This document shows positions 33,377-42,920 of a stretch of DNA of 64,000 nt, piece after piece. The stretch lies in assembly GCF_003814005.1 (NCBI RefSeq), contig NZ_CP033898.1, positions 2,281,053-2,345,052 of the forward strand. The letters run 5' to 3'. The notes below the pieces were generated by a model. The model had not been told where the DNA came from and searched no databases. It worked only from the letters and a program-made list of their open reading frames with translations. The stretch comes from Corynebacterium pseudopelargi (lineage in GTDB: Bacteria; Actinomycetota; Actinomycetes; Mycobacteriales; Mycobacteriaceae). Each line of letters starts with the position of its first letter. The stretch's first letter is position 1. A program made the position numbers and the translations under genes.

Positions 33377-34216
33377 ATGTCCGTGTATGGCAATAATCAA
33401 CAGTCTTCGCCCAAGCGCCTGCGCATTCGTCACATCCAAGCGATGAAGGATCAAGGCCAGCCCATTAGCGCTTTAACCAGCTACGATGCCTTAAGCGCAC
33501 GCATTTTTGCCGAGGCCGGCATCGATATTTTGCTCGTGGGGGATTCCGCGGCAAATGTGGTGTTTGGCAGGGCCTCAACGCTTTCAATGTCCTTGAATGA
33601 AATGGCCGTGCTTGGCCGCGCTGTAGCCGATGCGGCACCGCGACCACTCGTGGTGGTAGACCTTCCCTTCGGTTCTTATGAAGTCTCTTGCGAACAAGGT
33701 GTGCAAAGCGCCATCGAACTAATGAAGGCCACCGGGGCAGACGCCATCAAATTAGAAGGCGAGCGCCCCGAGCTTATCCGCGCCATTGTTCAGGCCGGCA
33801 TTCCCGTGATGGCGCACCTTGGCTTTACGCCCCAATCCGAGCACGCGCTCGGCGGCTTTGTGGTGCAGGGCAAGGGCGAGGCACGTGAAACGCTCTTCCA
33901 ATCCGCTCGCCGTGTAGAAGAAGCCGGCGCCTTCGCCGTGGTCTTAGAGATGGTGCCTCAAGAAATTGCAGGCGAAATTAGCGCTGCGCTGCGCATTCCC
34001 ACCATCGGTATCGGCGCGGGTAACGCCACCGATGGGCAGATTTTGGTGTGGACCGATGCCTTTGGTTTGGGCCAGGGGCGCGCGCCGCGTTTTGTGCGCC
34101 GCTTTGCCGACGTCGCCTCTGTGCTCGATCAAGCCGCACGCGAGTATATCCAGGAGGTTCATGCTCGAACCTTCCCGGCCGAGGCTGAATCCTTTTCCGA
34201 TACCGAGGAGCGCTAA
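33377..34216 (+). CDS. panB: 3-methyl-2-oxobutanoate hydroxymethyltransferase
   Basis: First committed step of pantothenate synthesis: transfers a hydroxymethyl group from methylene-tetrahydrofolate to ketoisovalerate. The 279-residue protein has the metal-binding [44 protein letters not shown] and IGIGAG motifs of the barrel. The stop overlaps the panC start (TAATG). The start at 33377 follows from the promoter position; codons upstream are not needed. Confidence 0.95.
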   Translation: MSVYGNNQQSSPKRLRIRHIQAMKDQGQPISALTSYDALSARIFAEAGIDILLVGDSAANVVFGRASTLSMSLNEMAVLGRAVADAAPRPLVVVDLPFGSYEVSCEQGVQSAIELMKATGADAIKLEGERPELIRAIVQAGIPVMAHLGFTPQSEHALGGFVVQGKGEARETLFQSARRVEEAGAFAVVLEMVPQEIAGEISAALRIPTIGIGAGNATDGQILVWTDAFGLGQGRAPRFVRRFADVASVLDQAAREYIQEVHARTFPAEAESFSDTEER

Positions 34217-35034
34217 TGCCGCAGCTTGTCCACAGCATTGCCGAACTGCAGCAGGCGCTAGCAAGCCTGCGCGAAACGAAGCCCGGCAGCATCGGGCTCA
34301 TTCCAACCATGGGGGCGCTACACCAAGGCCACCTGCAGTTGGTGGGAGCGGCGTCGGATTGCGATATTCGCGTGCTCAGCATTTTTGCCAATCCGCTGCA
34401 ATTTGCTGATCTGGGCGATTGCGATGATTATCGCAACTATCCGCGCCAGCTTGATCAGGATCTGGCCTTGCTCGAAGGCAGCGTGGATCTGGTCTTTGCG
34501 CCTTCGGTAGAAGAAATGTACCCCCAAGGCGTGCCGGATATTTGGGTTCGTTCGGGCCGGATGGGGGAGATCTTAGAGGGCGCTTCGCGGCCTGGGCACT
34601 TCGATGGGGTAGTCACCGTGGTGGCCAAGCTGTTGAATCTGGTGCAGCCAGACGTGGCGTTTTTTGGGCAAAAAGATGCCCAGCAGCTCGCCATTATTCG
34701 ACGCATGGTGGAGGACTTGAACTTCCCCGTTCGGATCGTTGCCGTACCCATCGTGCGAAGCGCGGAAGGTTTGGCGCAATCAAGCCGCAATGCTCGGCTC
34801 AGTGCCAAGGGCAAGCAGCAGGCCTTGGCGCTTTCGCAGGCGGTGGAGGCCGTGCGTGCAAATCCTGGTGCGATTGATCAGGTAAGGCAGGAGTTAGCCG
34901 CAGCACCTGGGGTGAGCCTTGATTACCTCAAGCTGGTGGGTGAGGATCTCTTAGAAGATTCCGTGCCCGCCCTGGTGCTGTGCGCGGCATGGGTAGAGGG
35001 CGTGCGCCTGCTCGACGCCGCCCCCTTGGATTAG
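34216..35034 (+). CDS. panC: Pantothenate synthetase
   Basis: Joins pantoate and beta-alanine with ATP. The 272-residue protein has [14 protein letters not shown] (the nucleotide HxGH signature), [45 protein letters not shown] and SSRNARLS, all canonical. Translationally coupled to panB by a 1-nt overlap. It abuts the stop of the convergent DAACS symporter. Confidence 0.95.
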   Translation: MPQLVHSIAELQQALASLRETKPGSIGLIPTMGALHQGHLQLVGAASDCDIRVLSIFANPLQFADLGDCDDYRNYPRQLDQDLALLEGSVDLVFAPSVEEMYPQGVPDIWVRSGRMGEILEGASRPGHFDGVVTVVAKLLNLVQPDVAFFGQKDAQQLAIIRRMVEDLNFPVRIVAVPIVRSAEGLAQSSRNARLSAKGKQQALALSQAVEAVRANPGAIDQVRQELAAAPGVSLDYLKLVGEDLLEDSVPALVLCAAWVEGVRLLDAAPLD

Positions 35035-36276
35035 TTATTTTTCTTCGATGCCTTCGATGGCCGCGGCCAGGCCGAGGTCATCGTCGTCGTCGAGTTCGGT
35101 GCGGGCGATATTGCCCTTGGCAAAGCGGTCTACCACCATGGCGATCGCACCATCGCCGGTGACGTTGCAGGCGGTGCCGAAGGAGTCGATGGCGATATAG
35201 GCGGCGATCATGAGCGCCACTTGATCATCGTTGAAGCCGAGGTTGGCAGAAAGCAGGCCAACGGCGGCCATGATGGCGCCACCTGGTACGCCTGGGGCTG
35301 CCACCATGGTCACGCCCAGCATGAGAATGAAGCCAATCGCGGTGGTCAGCGGGATATCCATGCCGTCCATGAACATGATGGCGAAGGCGAAGAGCGTAAT
35401 CTTCATCATCGAGCCGGAGAGGTGGATGGTGGCGCAGAGCGGCACGGTAAAGCCTGCCACCGACTGGCTCACATCGTTTTTGCGGGCGCATTCGTAGGTG
35501 ACGGGGATGGTGGCTGCAGAAGAAGAGGTGCCCAGGGCCGTGAAGTAGGCGGGCATCATGTTCTTCAAAGAGCTAAAGGGATTGCGGCGCGCGATGGAAC
35601 CTGCGATGAGGAATTGCAGCAGCAACAGCACGAAGCTCATCACGATGGCCAGCACCAGCACCTTGGCAAAGGCCGAAAGGGTGGCGGTGAGGTTGCCGTT
35701 CATGCCCAGCGAGAGGAACATGCCAAAGATATACAGCGGCAGCAGGGGCACGATGAAGCCCGAGATCACCTTCATTACCACGCGGCGCAGATCGGCAACG
35801 CCGGAGTAGAGGGTGTCGGATTTAACGGTGGTCATGGCCACGCCCACCACGAAGGCGAGGATCAGGGCCGTCATCACTTCCATCGGCGCTGGCATTTGGA
35901 TGTCGATATATGAGGCCAGCGCGCCTTCTTCCACATCGTGGACGGCCACATCGCCCTGGTTGTTCAGCAGGATCGGGTAGGCCAGCATGGCCACGGCCCA
36001 GGAGATCAGGCCGGAAACAACCGCGGAGCCGTAGGCGATGCCGGTGGTGATGGCCAGCCATTTACCGGCGCCGCGTCCCAGACCGGCGATGGCGGGCGTG
36101 ATCAGCGCGAAGATGAGTACGGGGATGAAGAAGCCGAGGAAGTTACCAAACAGGCTGTTAAAGGTGACAAATACCCGCGCGAGCCACACAGGGAAGAAGA
36201 GGCTGCAGATAATGCCGAGGATGATCGCGAGGATGATCCTAAATAGCAGCGAACTGGAGAGTCGCTTGAAGTCCAT
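35035..36276 (-). CDS. DAACS-family sodium:dicarboxylate/amino acid symporter
   Basis: A 413-residue membrane carrier of the glutamate transporter fold. It has eight or so helices, the serine-rich hairpin motif (GTSSSAATIPVTYECA), a helix-7 pattern (GSMMKITLFAFAIMF) and the second hairpin (APGVPGGAIMAAVGLL). The acidic C-terminus (ELDDDDD) is unusual for the family. The ATG at 36274-36276 has AAAGGAAA upstream. Whether it takes Ser/Thr, glutamate or C4-dicarboxylates is not decidable from sequence alone. Confidence 0.88.
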   Translation of the reverse strand: MDFKRLSSSLLFRIILAIILGIICSLFFPVWLARVFVTFNSLFGNFLGFFIPVLIFALITPAIAGLGRGAGKWLAITTGIAYGSAVVSGLISWAVAMLAYPILLNNQGDVAVHDVEEGALASYIDIQMPAPMEVMTALILAFVVGVAMTTVKSDTLYSGVADLRRVVMKVISGFIVPLLPLYIFGMFLSLGMNGNLTATLSAFAKVLVLAIVMSFVLLLLQFLIAGSIARRNPFSSLKNMMPAYFTALGTSSSAATIPVTYECARKNDVSQSVAGFTVPLCATIHLSGSMMKITLFAFAIMFMDGMDIPLTTAIGFILMLGVTMVAAPGVPGGAIMAAVGLLSANLGFNDDQVALMIAAYIAIDSFGTACNVTGDGAIAMVVDRFAKGNIARTELDDDDDLGLAAAIEGIEEK

Positions 36277-36342
36277 GAAAATTTCCTTTCGATCGCGGCG
36301 AGGGGACCGCATTCGTACTCAAAATACCCTATTAACTCGCAT

Positions 36343-36361
36343 TTCCTAGCTTTTCGACGTC
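36343..36361 (-). repeat. Recurring intergenic motif, copy in the symporter upstream region
   Basis: On the minus strand GACGTCGAAAAGCTAGGAA, the same 19 bases as at 39228-39246 before trpD. The core CGTCGAAAAGCTA also occurs at 7537-7550 (minus strand, upstream of leuS) and 54438-54451 (after murJ). Confidence 0.6.
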
Positions 36362-36373
36362 CCAGTGCTCGCA

Positions 36374-36389
36374 TGTTTCACGTGAAACA
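36374..36389. promoter_or_regulatory. parS site 2 (intergenic)
   Basis: TGTTTCACGTGAAACA, a perfect parS, in the gap between the DAACS symporter and the SdpI-like gene, 19 bp upstream of the latter's start. Confidence 0.95.
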
Positions 36390-36407
36390 TTGGCCTAAGC
36401 GAGTAGC

Positions 36408-36866
36408 ATGTCTGGCATGACTTTCGTCGGCATTTTGCTTCTCATCATTGCCCTTTGCGCGATCATCCTTGGCGTGCTCGGGTGGACTCGCAAGCTACCC
36501 GGCAATTCCTATATCGGCATTAAAGTGCCCGAGGTGCGCAAGTCGCGCCAGATGTGGGATGCTGCCCACCAAACCGCAGGCCCGCTCTGGGTGATCAGCG
36601 GCGTCGCCTTCTCCTTTGCCGGGCTGCTCTGCTTTGTGAATAACGCTTGGCTCTGGCTGCTGGCCGCCGTGCTCACCTTCTTCGGCATAGTGCTCGTAGC
36701 GCTTGGCTCTAGCCTCGGCTCGCGCACCGTTGCCGTGCTCGCCGATCACGACGCCAAACAAGAAGCAGCACAATCCTCCTGCTGCAGTGCCGGTGGGCAA
36801 GAGGAAGCCCCCACCGCTCCCGAGGTGGATGTGGAAGCGCTTCGCCGTGCGGTGAAGGATCACTAA
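36408..36866 (+). CDS. SdpI-like membrane protein
   Basis: A 152-residue protein with three predicted helices (GMTFVGILLLIIALCAIILGVLGW, TAGPLWVISGVAFSFAGLLCF, WLWLLAAVLTFFGIVLVALG) and a soluble acidic C-terminus. The segment between helix 1 and 2 (GNSYIGIKVPEVRKSRQMWDAAHQTAG) matches the conserved R/W/H region of SdpI-family immunity and signal-transducing proteins. TAAGCG ends 6 nt before the ATG, allowing a leaderless start. It immediately precedes the trp promoter. Confidence 0.72.
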   Translation: MSGMTFVGILLLIIALCAIILGVLGWTRKLPGNSYIGIKVPEVRKSRQMWDAAHQTAGPLWVISGVAFSFAGLLCFVNNAWLWLLAAVLTFFGIVLVALGSSLGSRTVAVLADHDAKQEAAQSSCCSAGGQEEAPTAPEVDVEALRRAVKDH

Positions 36867-36874
36867 GGCTTCTC

Positions 36875-36903
36875 TTGCAGTGTGAGCCAAGACCCAGTAA
36901 TCT
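36875..36903 (+). promoter_or_regulatory. trp operon promoter
   Basis: TTGCAG at 36875-36880 and TAATCT at 36898-36903 are separated by exactly 17 bp, a good housekeeping promoter. The expected start site falls on or next to the trpL GTG at 36912, so the leader peptide would be made from a leaderless or nearly leaderless RNA. Confidence 0.8.
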
Positions 36904-36911
36904 AAATCTTC

Positions 36912-36950
36912 GTGAATACACAACAATGCATCTGGTGGTGGCGCGCTTAA
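36912..36950 (+). CDS. trpL: trp operon leader peptide
   Basis: A 12-residue reading frame, MNTQQCIWWWRA, beginning with GTG and containing three Trp codons in a row (36933-36941). Ribosome stalling there under tryptophan shortage would favour an antiterminator and let transcription continue into trpE. Its place between the promoter and a terminator-like hairpin makes the role clear. Confidence 0.92.
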   Translation: MNTQQCIWWWRA

Positions 36951-36981
36951 GGCGGGTCACGTTTGCATTGCAACAACACTA

Positions 36982-37016
36982 GGCTCGTCAGCTTCTTGCT
37001 ACGGGCCTTTTGCTCT
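36982..37016 (+). terminator. trp attenuator
   Basis: GGCTCGT (36982-36988) pairs with ACGGGCC (37001-37007) with one G-U pair, followed by TTTTGCTCTATTT. It lies 32 bp after the leader peptide stop and 50 bp before trpE, the right place for a transcription attenuator. Upstream segments near the Trp codons are the likely alternative pairing partners. Confidence 0.75.
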
Positions 37017-37066
37017 ATTTACCGCACGGGCTCCAAGGCAAGAAGCCACACCGGCGAAAGGGCATG

Positions 37067-38593
37067 ATGGAATTTTTTAGCGCGCGCACGAGGGTGCGCT
37101 ATCACAGCGACGCAGCCGCACTCTTTGCTGCACTCGGCGGCATCGAGGCGCACGACGCAGTGCTGCTGGAATCAGCCGATATTGAATCCAAGAAGAAAAC
37201 CCGATGCGTAGCCGCACTCAAGGCCGCGCTGCGAGTGACCTGCCGCGGCGAGCAGGTGCACCTTAAGGCATTAAGCCCCACCGGCGAAGCCATGCTGGCA
37301 CGGCTCGATGGCGATGCCAAGCAGGAAACCACCTTTAGCTTTGAGCCCTCCACCGCCCACGATGAACGCGATCGACTCCTTGATCGCAGCCAGGTGGAGG
37401 TGTTGCGCCGCCTGCAGCTCGACGCCGGGTATGAAGGCGAGATGCTGCCCTTTATCGTCGGTGGATTCGCCTTCGATTTTGTGGCCACCTTCGAGGATCT
37501 TCCCAAGGTAGCGCCCGGGCCAAATACCTTCCCCGACTATCAATTCCTCGTAGCCGAAACCCTGCTCACCATCGATCACCGCACCCAAGAGGCTGCCGTG
37601 GAGGCCGTGGGCCTAAGCCAGCAGGAGGCAGAAGCTGCGGTTGCTCAGCTTCGCGAGGAGATCGAGGCGATCGAGCTTGAAGAGCCCCCGCTTGGCCAGC
37701 CGCAGGGGAAATTGGATGTGCACACGAATATTTCCGATGCCAACTTCCGCCAAGCCGTGTCCGAACTCCAGGGCAATATTCGTCAAGGTGACATTTATCA
37801 GGTCGTGCCCGCGCGCCACTTCACCTGCGAATGCCCCGATGCCTACATCGCCTATCGCCACCTGCGCGCCACCAACCCCAGCCCCTACATGTTCTATATG
37901 CGCAGCGTGTCTGAGGCCGGACCCTATGAACTCTTTGGAGCCTCACCGGAATCCAACCTGACCCTCGAGATGCCCTCGCGTCGCGTGCAGCTCTACCCAA
38001 TCGCCGGCACCCGCCCACGTGGTTTAAACCCCGACGGTTCCATCAACCACGAACTCGATATCCGCGCCGAATTAGATATGCGCACCGATGCCAAAGAGGT
38101 AGCCGAGCACTCCATGCTGGTGGATCTTGCCCGCAACGACCTTGCCCGCGTTGCCGTGCCCGCCACCCGAAAAGTAGCCGAACTATTACAAGTGGATCGC
38201 TACTCGCGAGTGATGCACCTGATCAGTCGCGTCGAAGCCACCCTGCACGAAGACTTCGATGCACTCGATGCTTATCGTGCTTGTATGAACATGGGCACCC
38301 TCACCGGTGCACCTAAACTGCGCGCAATGGAGCTGCTGCGCGAGGTAGAAGGGATCCGCCGAGGCTCCTACGGCGGGGCAGTGGGCTATTTACGCGGCGA
38401 TGGATCCATGGATACCTGCATCGTGATCCGCTCCGCCTTCGTCCAAGACGGCCAGGCCGTCGTGCAGGCCGGAGCCGGTGTGGTGCGAGATTCCGTGCCC
38501 CAACTCGAAGCCGATGAGACACTGCACAAAGCCTATGCCGTATTGCACGCCATCGCATTGGCTCAAGGAAAAGAAGTAGAGGTGCACAAATGA
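37067..38593 (+). CDS. trpE: Anthranilate synthase component I
   Basis: Turns chorismate and ammonia into anthranilate with TrpG. The 508-residue protein has the LLES motif (residues about 35-40), which binds inhibitory Trp, and the catalytic C-terminal half (QGDIYQVVPARHF, FGASPESNL, PIAGTRPRG, EHSMLVDLARND, GTLTGAPKLRAM, GGAVGYLRGDGSMDTCI). ATGs at 37064 and 37067 are both possible; AAAGG at 37057-37061 fits the second better. It overlaps trpG by 4 nt. Confidence 0.95.
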   Translation: MEFFSARTRVRYHSDAAALFAALGGIEAHDAVLLESADIESKKKTRCVAALKAALRVTCRGEQVHLKALSPTGEAMLARLDGDAKQETTFSFEPSTAHDERDRLLDRSQVEVLRRLQLDAGYEGEMLPFIVGGFAFDFVATFEDLPKVAPGPNTFPDYQFLVAETLLTIDHRTQEAAVEAVGLSQQEAEAAVAQLREEIEAIELEEPPLGQPQGKLDVHTNISDANFRQAVSELQGNIRQGDIYQVVPARHFTCECPDAYIAYRHLRATNPSPYMFYMRSVSEAGPYELFGASPESNLTLEMPSRRVQLYPIAGTRPRGLNPDGSINHELDIRAELDMRTDAKEVAEHSMLVDLARNDLARVAVPATRKVAELLQVDRYSRVMHLISRVEATLHEDFDALDAYRACMNMGTLTGAPKLRAMELLREVEGIRRGSYGGAVGYLRGDGSMDTCIVIRSAFVQDGQAVVQAGAGVVRDSVPQLEADETLHKAYAVLHAIALAQGKEVEVHK

Positions 38594-39243
38594 GGCCCGA
38601 AGATATCCACGTGCTCATGCTCGATAACAGAGACTCCTTTGTGTACAACCTCGTCGATGCCTTCGCCGTGGCAGGGTATCGCTGCACGGTGTTTCGCAAT
38701 GACGTAGCCGTAGAAGAAATCCTTGCAGCACAGCCGGACCTGATCGTGCTTTCTCCAGGCCCTGGCCACCCACGCGAAGCCGGTTGCATGATGGAACTGA
38801 TCAGCACCTGCTTTGATAAGCAGATCCCCATGCTCGGCATCTGCCTTGGATTCCAAGCGCTCCTGGAACACTTTGGCGGCACCGTGCGCCCCTGCGGGCC
38901 AGTGCACGGCAAGATGGACCACATGAAACTCAGCCCCGCCGGTATGCAAAGCCCGCTCTTTGCGGGCCTTGCCACCGACGCCGGACCCGAAAACCACTTC
39001 AAGGGCACACTGGTGCCCATTGCGCGCTATCACTCGCTCGGCTGCACCGATAGCCCAGATGCGCTCGAAGTGCTCGCGACCTGCGAATCGGAAATCGGCG
39101 AAGTAGTCATGGCCGCACAAACACCCGGCGCCATCGGCTTGCAATTCCACCCCGAATCCGTGCTCAGCCCTGCTGGGCCCAAAATGATTGATCGCTGCAT
39201 CGAGGCGCTGTTAAGTGCGCGCGGTGCGACGTCGAAAAGCTAG
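38590..39243 (+). CDS. trpG: Anthranilate synthase component II (glutamine amidotransferase)
   Basis: Supplies ammonia from glutamine to TrpE. A 217-residue class I amidotransferase with oxyanion loop SPGPGHP, nucleophile Cys in LGICLGFQ, and the His-Glu pair in FHPES. The 3' end carries a 19-bp sequence also found upstream of the DAACS gene. Confidence 0.95.
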   Translation: MRPEDIHVLMLDNRDSFVYNLVDAFAVAGYRCTVFRNDVAVEEILAAQPDLIVLSPGPGHPREAGCMMELISTCFDKQIPMLGICLGFQALLEHFGGTVRPCGPVHGKMDHMKLSPAGMQSPLFAGLATDAGPENHFKGTLVPIARYHSLGCTDSPDALEVLATCESEIGEVVMAAQTPGAIGLQFHPESVLSPAGPKMIDRCIEALLSARGATSKS

Positions 39244-39250
39244 GAACATT

Positions 39251-40264
39251 ATGAGTGTAGAAACATTAATCAAGTACCTGGACAACCCCAACCCCAGCGT
39301 TGAAGAGGCCGTGGAAGTCTTCACCCCGCTCACCGTGGGCGAATACGACGACGTACACATCGCAGCGCTGCTGGCCACCATCCGCACGCGCGGAGAAACA
39401 GCCGCAGACATCACCGGCGCAGCCAAAGCCTTCCTCGCAGCCGGGCGACCATTCCCCATCACAGGCAAAGGCCTACTCGACACCGCCGGCACCGGCGGAG
39501 ACGGCGCAAATACCATTAACGTCACCACCGCCGCCTCGCTCGTTGCCGCCGCCGGGGGAGTCAAAACCATCAAATGCGGCAACCGCTCAGTATCCTCCAA
39601 ATCGGGCTCGGCGGATGTGCTCGAAGCGCTCAACATCCCCCTCGACCTGGACCCAGACCGAGCCGTGCGCCAATTCGAAGCCTCCAACTTCACCTTCCTT
39701 TTCGCCCCCGCATACCACCCGGCCATCGCCCATGTGATGCCGGTGCGCAAGGCGCTACGCATCCCCACCCTCTTTAATACGCTCGGGCCCATCCTTTCTC
39801 CCGCGCGCCCGGAATTCCAGATCATGGGCATTGCCAAAGAATCGATGGGGCCAATAATCGCCGAGACCTTCCGCGATCTCGGCCGCAACCACGCCCTTGT
39901 GGTGCACGGCTCAGGCACCGATGAGATTGCCGTGCACGGCCCCACGCATATTTGGGAGCTCGAAGGCGGGGAGATCACCGAATATGAAGTCACCCCCGAA
40001 GAGCTCGGCCTTGATACCCACGCCCTAGCTGATCTTGCCGGAGGCGACGCCACCGAGAATGCCCGCCTCATGCGCGATACCTTCGCCGGGCGCGGGGCTG
40101 TGGCACACCGCGATGCCATCGCCGCCAATGCCGGTGGCATGTTCTACGTCACCGGCGCGAGCGACTCGCTGCGCGAGGGTGTCGAGCGTGCCAAGGAACT
40201 GCTCGATTCCGGGGCAGTGGAGCAGTGGTTAGCAACCCACGAGGAGGCCAACTATGGCGGATAA
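39251..40264 (+). CDS. trpD: Anthranilate phosphoribosyltransferase
   Basis: Adds phosphoribosyl to anthranilate. The 337-residue protein shows the PRPP-binding DTAGTGGDGANTINVTTAA, KCGNRSVSSKSGSADVLEAL, FLFAPAYHPAIAHV and RTLF-equivalent IPTLFNTLGPILSPA motifs. The ATG at 39251 has TAGGAA upstream, within the repeated 19-bp motif. The end overlaps trpCF by 11 nt. Confidence 0.95.
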   Translation: MSVETLIKYLDNPNPSVEEAVEVFTPLTVGEYDDVHIAALLATIRTRGETAADITGAAKAFLAAGRPFPITGKGLLDTAGTGGDGANTINVTTAASLVAAAGGVKTIKCGNRSVSSKSGSADVLEALNIPLDLDPDRAVRQFEASNFTFLFAPAYHPAIAHVMPVRKALRIPTLFNTLGPILSPARPEFQIMGIAKESMGPIIAETFRDLGRNHALVVHGSGTDEIAVHGPTHIWELEGGEITEYEVTPEELGLDTHALADLAGGDATENARLMRDTFAGRGAVAHRDAIAANAGGMFYVTGASDSLREGVERAKELLDSGAVEQWLATHEEANYGG

Positions 40265-41687
40265 GGCCCTACCCACCGTGCTTGAGGGCATCGTGCAAAC
40301 CCGGCGCGGGCACCTTGCTGATATCCGCGAGCGGATCAACCACGTGGATCCAGAGGCCTTGCCGCGCTCTGAGCGATCGCTATTCCAATCCCTTTCCGCC
40401 CCCGGCGGACCGCACTTCATTATGGAATGCAAGGCCGCATCGCCTTCGTTGGGGCTGATCCGCGCCTCCTATCATCCAGGCGAAATTGCGCGGGTGTATT
40501 CGCGCTATGCGGCAGGCATTAGCGTGCTGTGCGAGCCGGAGCGTTTTGGTGGCGACTATAACCACCTGGCCACCGTGGCATCTTCGACGCATCTTCCGGT
40601 GTTGTGCAAGGACTTCATCATTGATCTGGTGCAGGTGCATGCGGCGCGCTACTTCGGTGCCGATGCCATCCTGCTCATGCTGAGCATTTTGGACGATGAT
40701 GAGTACCGTGTGCTTTCCGCGGAGGCGCAGCGCCTTGGAATGGATGTGCTCACGGAGGTCATTGATGAAGAAGAAGTGGCCCGCGCGCAGCGCTTAGGCG
40801 CAAAGATCTTCGGCATTAATCACCGCAATCTTCACGATCTTTCCATCGATCTTGGCCGCTCTGCCCGTTTGGCACCGCTGGTGCCCAAGGGGGCAGTGGT
40901 GGTATCCGAGTCGGGTATCCGCGAGCACGCCGTGGTGCGTGAGCTTGCGGCACATTCCGATGCCTACCTCGTTGGCTCACACCTCACCGGGCAGCAGGAC
41001 GTAGACCAGGCCGCGCGCAGCCTCGTATTTGGCGATAACAAGGTGTGCGGTTTGCGTTCTCCTTCCGCCGCCCAAGCCGCACGCGCGGCAGGCGCTCTCT
41101 ACGGCGGGCTCATTTTTGAGCAAGCCAGCCCGCGCAATGTTTCACGTGAAACATCGGCCGAAATTATCGCCGCGGAACCTGGGCTGCGCTATGTGGCGGT
41201 ATCTAGACGCACCGAAGGTTGGGCCGAGCTGATCCAAGAGGGCATCGTAGCCGTGCAGATCCACGCACCTTATCAAGGTTCCCTCGAAGCCGAACGCGCG
41301 CTGATCGCCCACGTGCGCGAGGAAGTAGGGGAGGGCATCGAAGTCTGGCGTGCTATTTCTATGACTGCCCCAGAAGGCCCGGAGCTTGCACGCGCGCTCG
41401 TAGAAGAGGTGGACCTTCTCGTGCTGGATGCAGCAGAAGGCGGCAGCGGCACACGCTTTGATTGGGCATTGATCCCCGAAGAAGTGCGCCAGCACAGCCT
41501 CATCGCCGGTGGCATCGGCCCGGATAACCTCCACGAGGCCCTTGGCATTGGGTGCGCAGGCGTGGACCTGAATTCCGGTGTGGAATACCACCACGCCGGC
41601 CCCTTTAATCACCACAAAGACGCAGGCGCGCTACGCCGGGCGTTTCACATCATCCGCACCGACGCAAAGGACGCGAAACGTGACTGA
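40254..41687 (+). CDS. trpCF: Bifunctional indole-3-glycerol phosphate synthase / phosphoribosylanthranilate isomerase
   Basis: A 477-residue fusion. Residues 1-255 are Trp[40 protein letters not shown] and VVSESGI. From about residue 260 it is TrpF: VCGLRSP, AVQIHA, LLVLDA and [14 protein letters not shown] with GVDLNSGVE at the end. Corynebacteria carry this fusion where mycobacteria have separate genes. A perfect parS at 41138-41153 encodes VSRET in the linker to the isomerase. The stop overlaps the trpB start by 8 nt. Confidence 0.95.
   Translation: MADKALPTVLEGIVQTRRGHLADIRERINHVDPEALPRSERSLFQSLSAPGGPHFIMECKAASPSLGLIRASYHPGEIARVYSRYAAGISVLCEPERFGGDYNHLATVASSTHLPVLCKDFIIDLVQVHAARYFGADAILLMLSILDDDEYRVLSAEAQRLGMDVLTEVIDEEEVARAQRLGAKIFGINHRNLHDLSIDLGRSARLAPLVPKGAVVVSESGIREHAVVRELAAHSDAYLVGSHLTGQQDVDQAARSLVFGDNKVCGLRSPSAAQAARAAGALYGGLIFEQASPRNVSRETSAEIIAAEPGLRYVAVSRRTEGWAELIQEGIVAVQIHAPYQGSLEAERALIAHVREEVGEGIEVWRAISMTAPEGPELARALVEEVDLLVLDAAEGGSGTRFDWALIPEEVRQHSLIAGGIGPDNLHEALGIGCAGVDLNSGVEYHHAGPFNHHKDAGALRRAFHIIRTDAKDAKRD
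41138..41153. promoter_or_regulatory. parS site 3 (inside trpCF)
   Basis: TGTTTCACGTGAAACA, a perfect parS, in coding sequence. It is read in the same frame (VSRETS) as the parS in hypA. Confidence 0.95.
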
Positions 41688-42915
41688 ATCATCGACCATC
41701 CTGCCCGCATACTTTGGAGAATTCGGCGGACAATTCGTACCCGAATCCTTAATCCCAGCCTTAGATCAGCTTGAACGCGCCTTTGTAGATGCCATGGAAT
41801 CCGAGGCCTTCCGCGAAGAACTGCGCGGCTACCTCCGCGATTACCTAGGCCGCCCAACACCGCTCACCGAATGCTCAAAGCTGCCCCTAAGCCGCAAGAA
41901 CGGCGAATCCAAGGTGCGCATCTTTCTCAAGCGTGAAGATCTCGTGCACGGCGGCGCACATAAAACCAACCAGGTGATCGGCCAGGCACTCCTGGCCAAG
42001 CGCATGGGCAAAACGCGCATCATCGCGGAAACCGGCGCCGGACAACACGGCACCGCCACCGCCTTGGCCTGCGCGCTATTAGACCTCGAATGCGTCATTT
42101 ATATGGGCGCTAAAGACGTGGAACGCCAGCAGCCCAATGTCTATCGCATGGAGCTGATGGGCGCGAAGGTCGTGCCGGTGGATTCCGGTTCCGGCACGCT
42201 CAAGGATGCCGTGAACGAGGCCCTGCGCGATTGGACGGCCACTTTCCACGAATCTCACTACCTGCTCGGCACCGCCGCAGGCCCGCACCCCTTCCCAACC
42301 ATCGTGCGTGAATTCCACCGTGTTATTTCCACCGAAGCCAAAGCCCAAATGCTTGAACGCACCGGCGGCCTGCCCGATGTGGTGGTTGCCTGCGTAGGTG
42401 GCGGCTCCAATGCCATTGGCATGTTTGCAGACTTCATTGATGAGCCCTCCGTGGAGCTCGTAGGCGCAGAACCCGGTGGGCATGGCCTGGATTCTGGAGA
42501 ACACGGCGCGACCATTAGCGCCGGCCAAATCGGCATCCTCCACGGCACCCGCAGCTACCTCATGCGCAATGGCGATGGGCAGGTAGAAGAAAGCTACTCC
42601 ATTTCCGCCGGCTTGGACTACCCAGGCGTAGGCCCCCAGCATGCCTACTTAGCCGCCAGCGGCCGGGCAAAATATGTGGCCATCACCGATGCCGAAGCAC
42701 TCGAGGCCTTCCAATTGCTTTCACGTGAAGAAGGCATCATTCCCGCCCTCGAATCCAGCCACGCGCTGGCCTATGCCCTCAAGCGTGCCGCTACTGCAGA
42801 CCGCGAAGGCAAAGCGCTGAACATCCTCGTCTCCCTTTCTGGCCGAGGCGACAAAGACATTGACCATGTTCGCGCCACCCTCGAGGCCAACCCCGAGCTC
42901 AAGCTGAAAGGCTAG
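41680..42915 (+). CDS. trpB: Tryptophan synthase beta chain
   Basis: PLP enzyme that joins indole and serine. The 411-residue protein starts with GTG at 41680 ([21 protein letters not shown]). The PLP lysine is in [13 protein letters not shown], the phosphate loop is GGGSNAIG, and [10 protein letters not shown] and [19 protein letters not shown] are canonical. It overlaps trpCF by 8 nt and precedes trpA by 5 bp. Confidence 0.96.
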   Translation: MTESSTILPAYFGEFGGQFVPESLIPALDQLERAFVDAMESEAFREELRGYLRDYLGRPTPLTECSKLPLSRKNGESKVRIFLKREDLVHGGAHKTNQVIGQALLAKRMGKTRIIAETGAGQHGTATALACALLDLECVIYMGAKDVERQQPNVYRMELMGAKVVPVDSGSGTLKDAVNEALRDWTATFHESHYLLGTAAGPHPFPTIVREFHRVISTEAKAQMLERTGGLPDVVVACVGGGSNAIGMFADFIDEPSVELVGAEPGGHGLDSGEHGATISAGQIGILHGTRSYLMRNGDGQVEESYSISAGLDYPGVGPQHAYLAASGRAKYVAITDAEALEAFQLLSREEGIIPALESSHALAYALKRAATADREGKALNILVSLSGRGDKDIDHVRATLEANPELKLKG

Positions 42916-42920
42916 AAACC

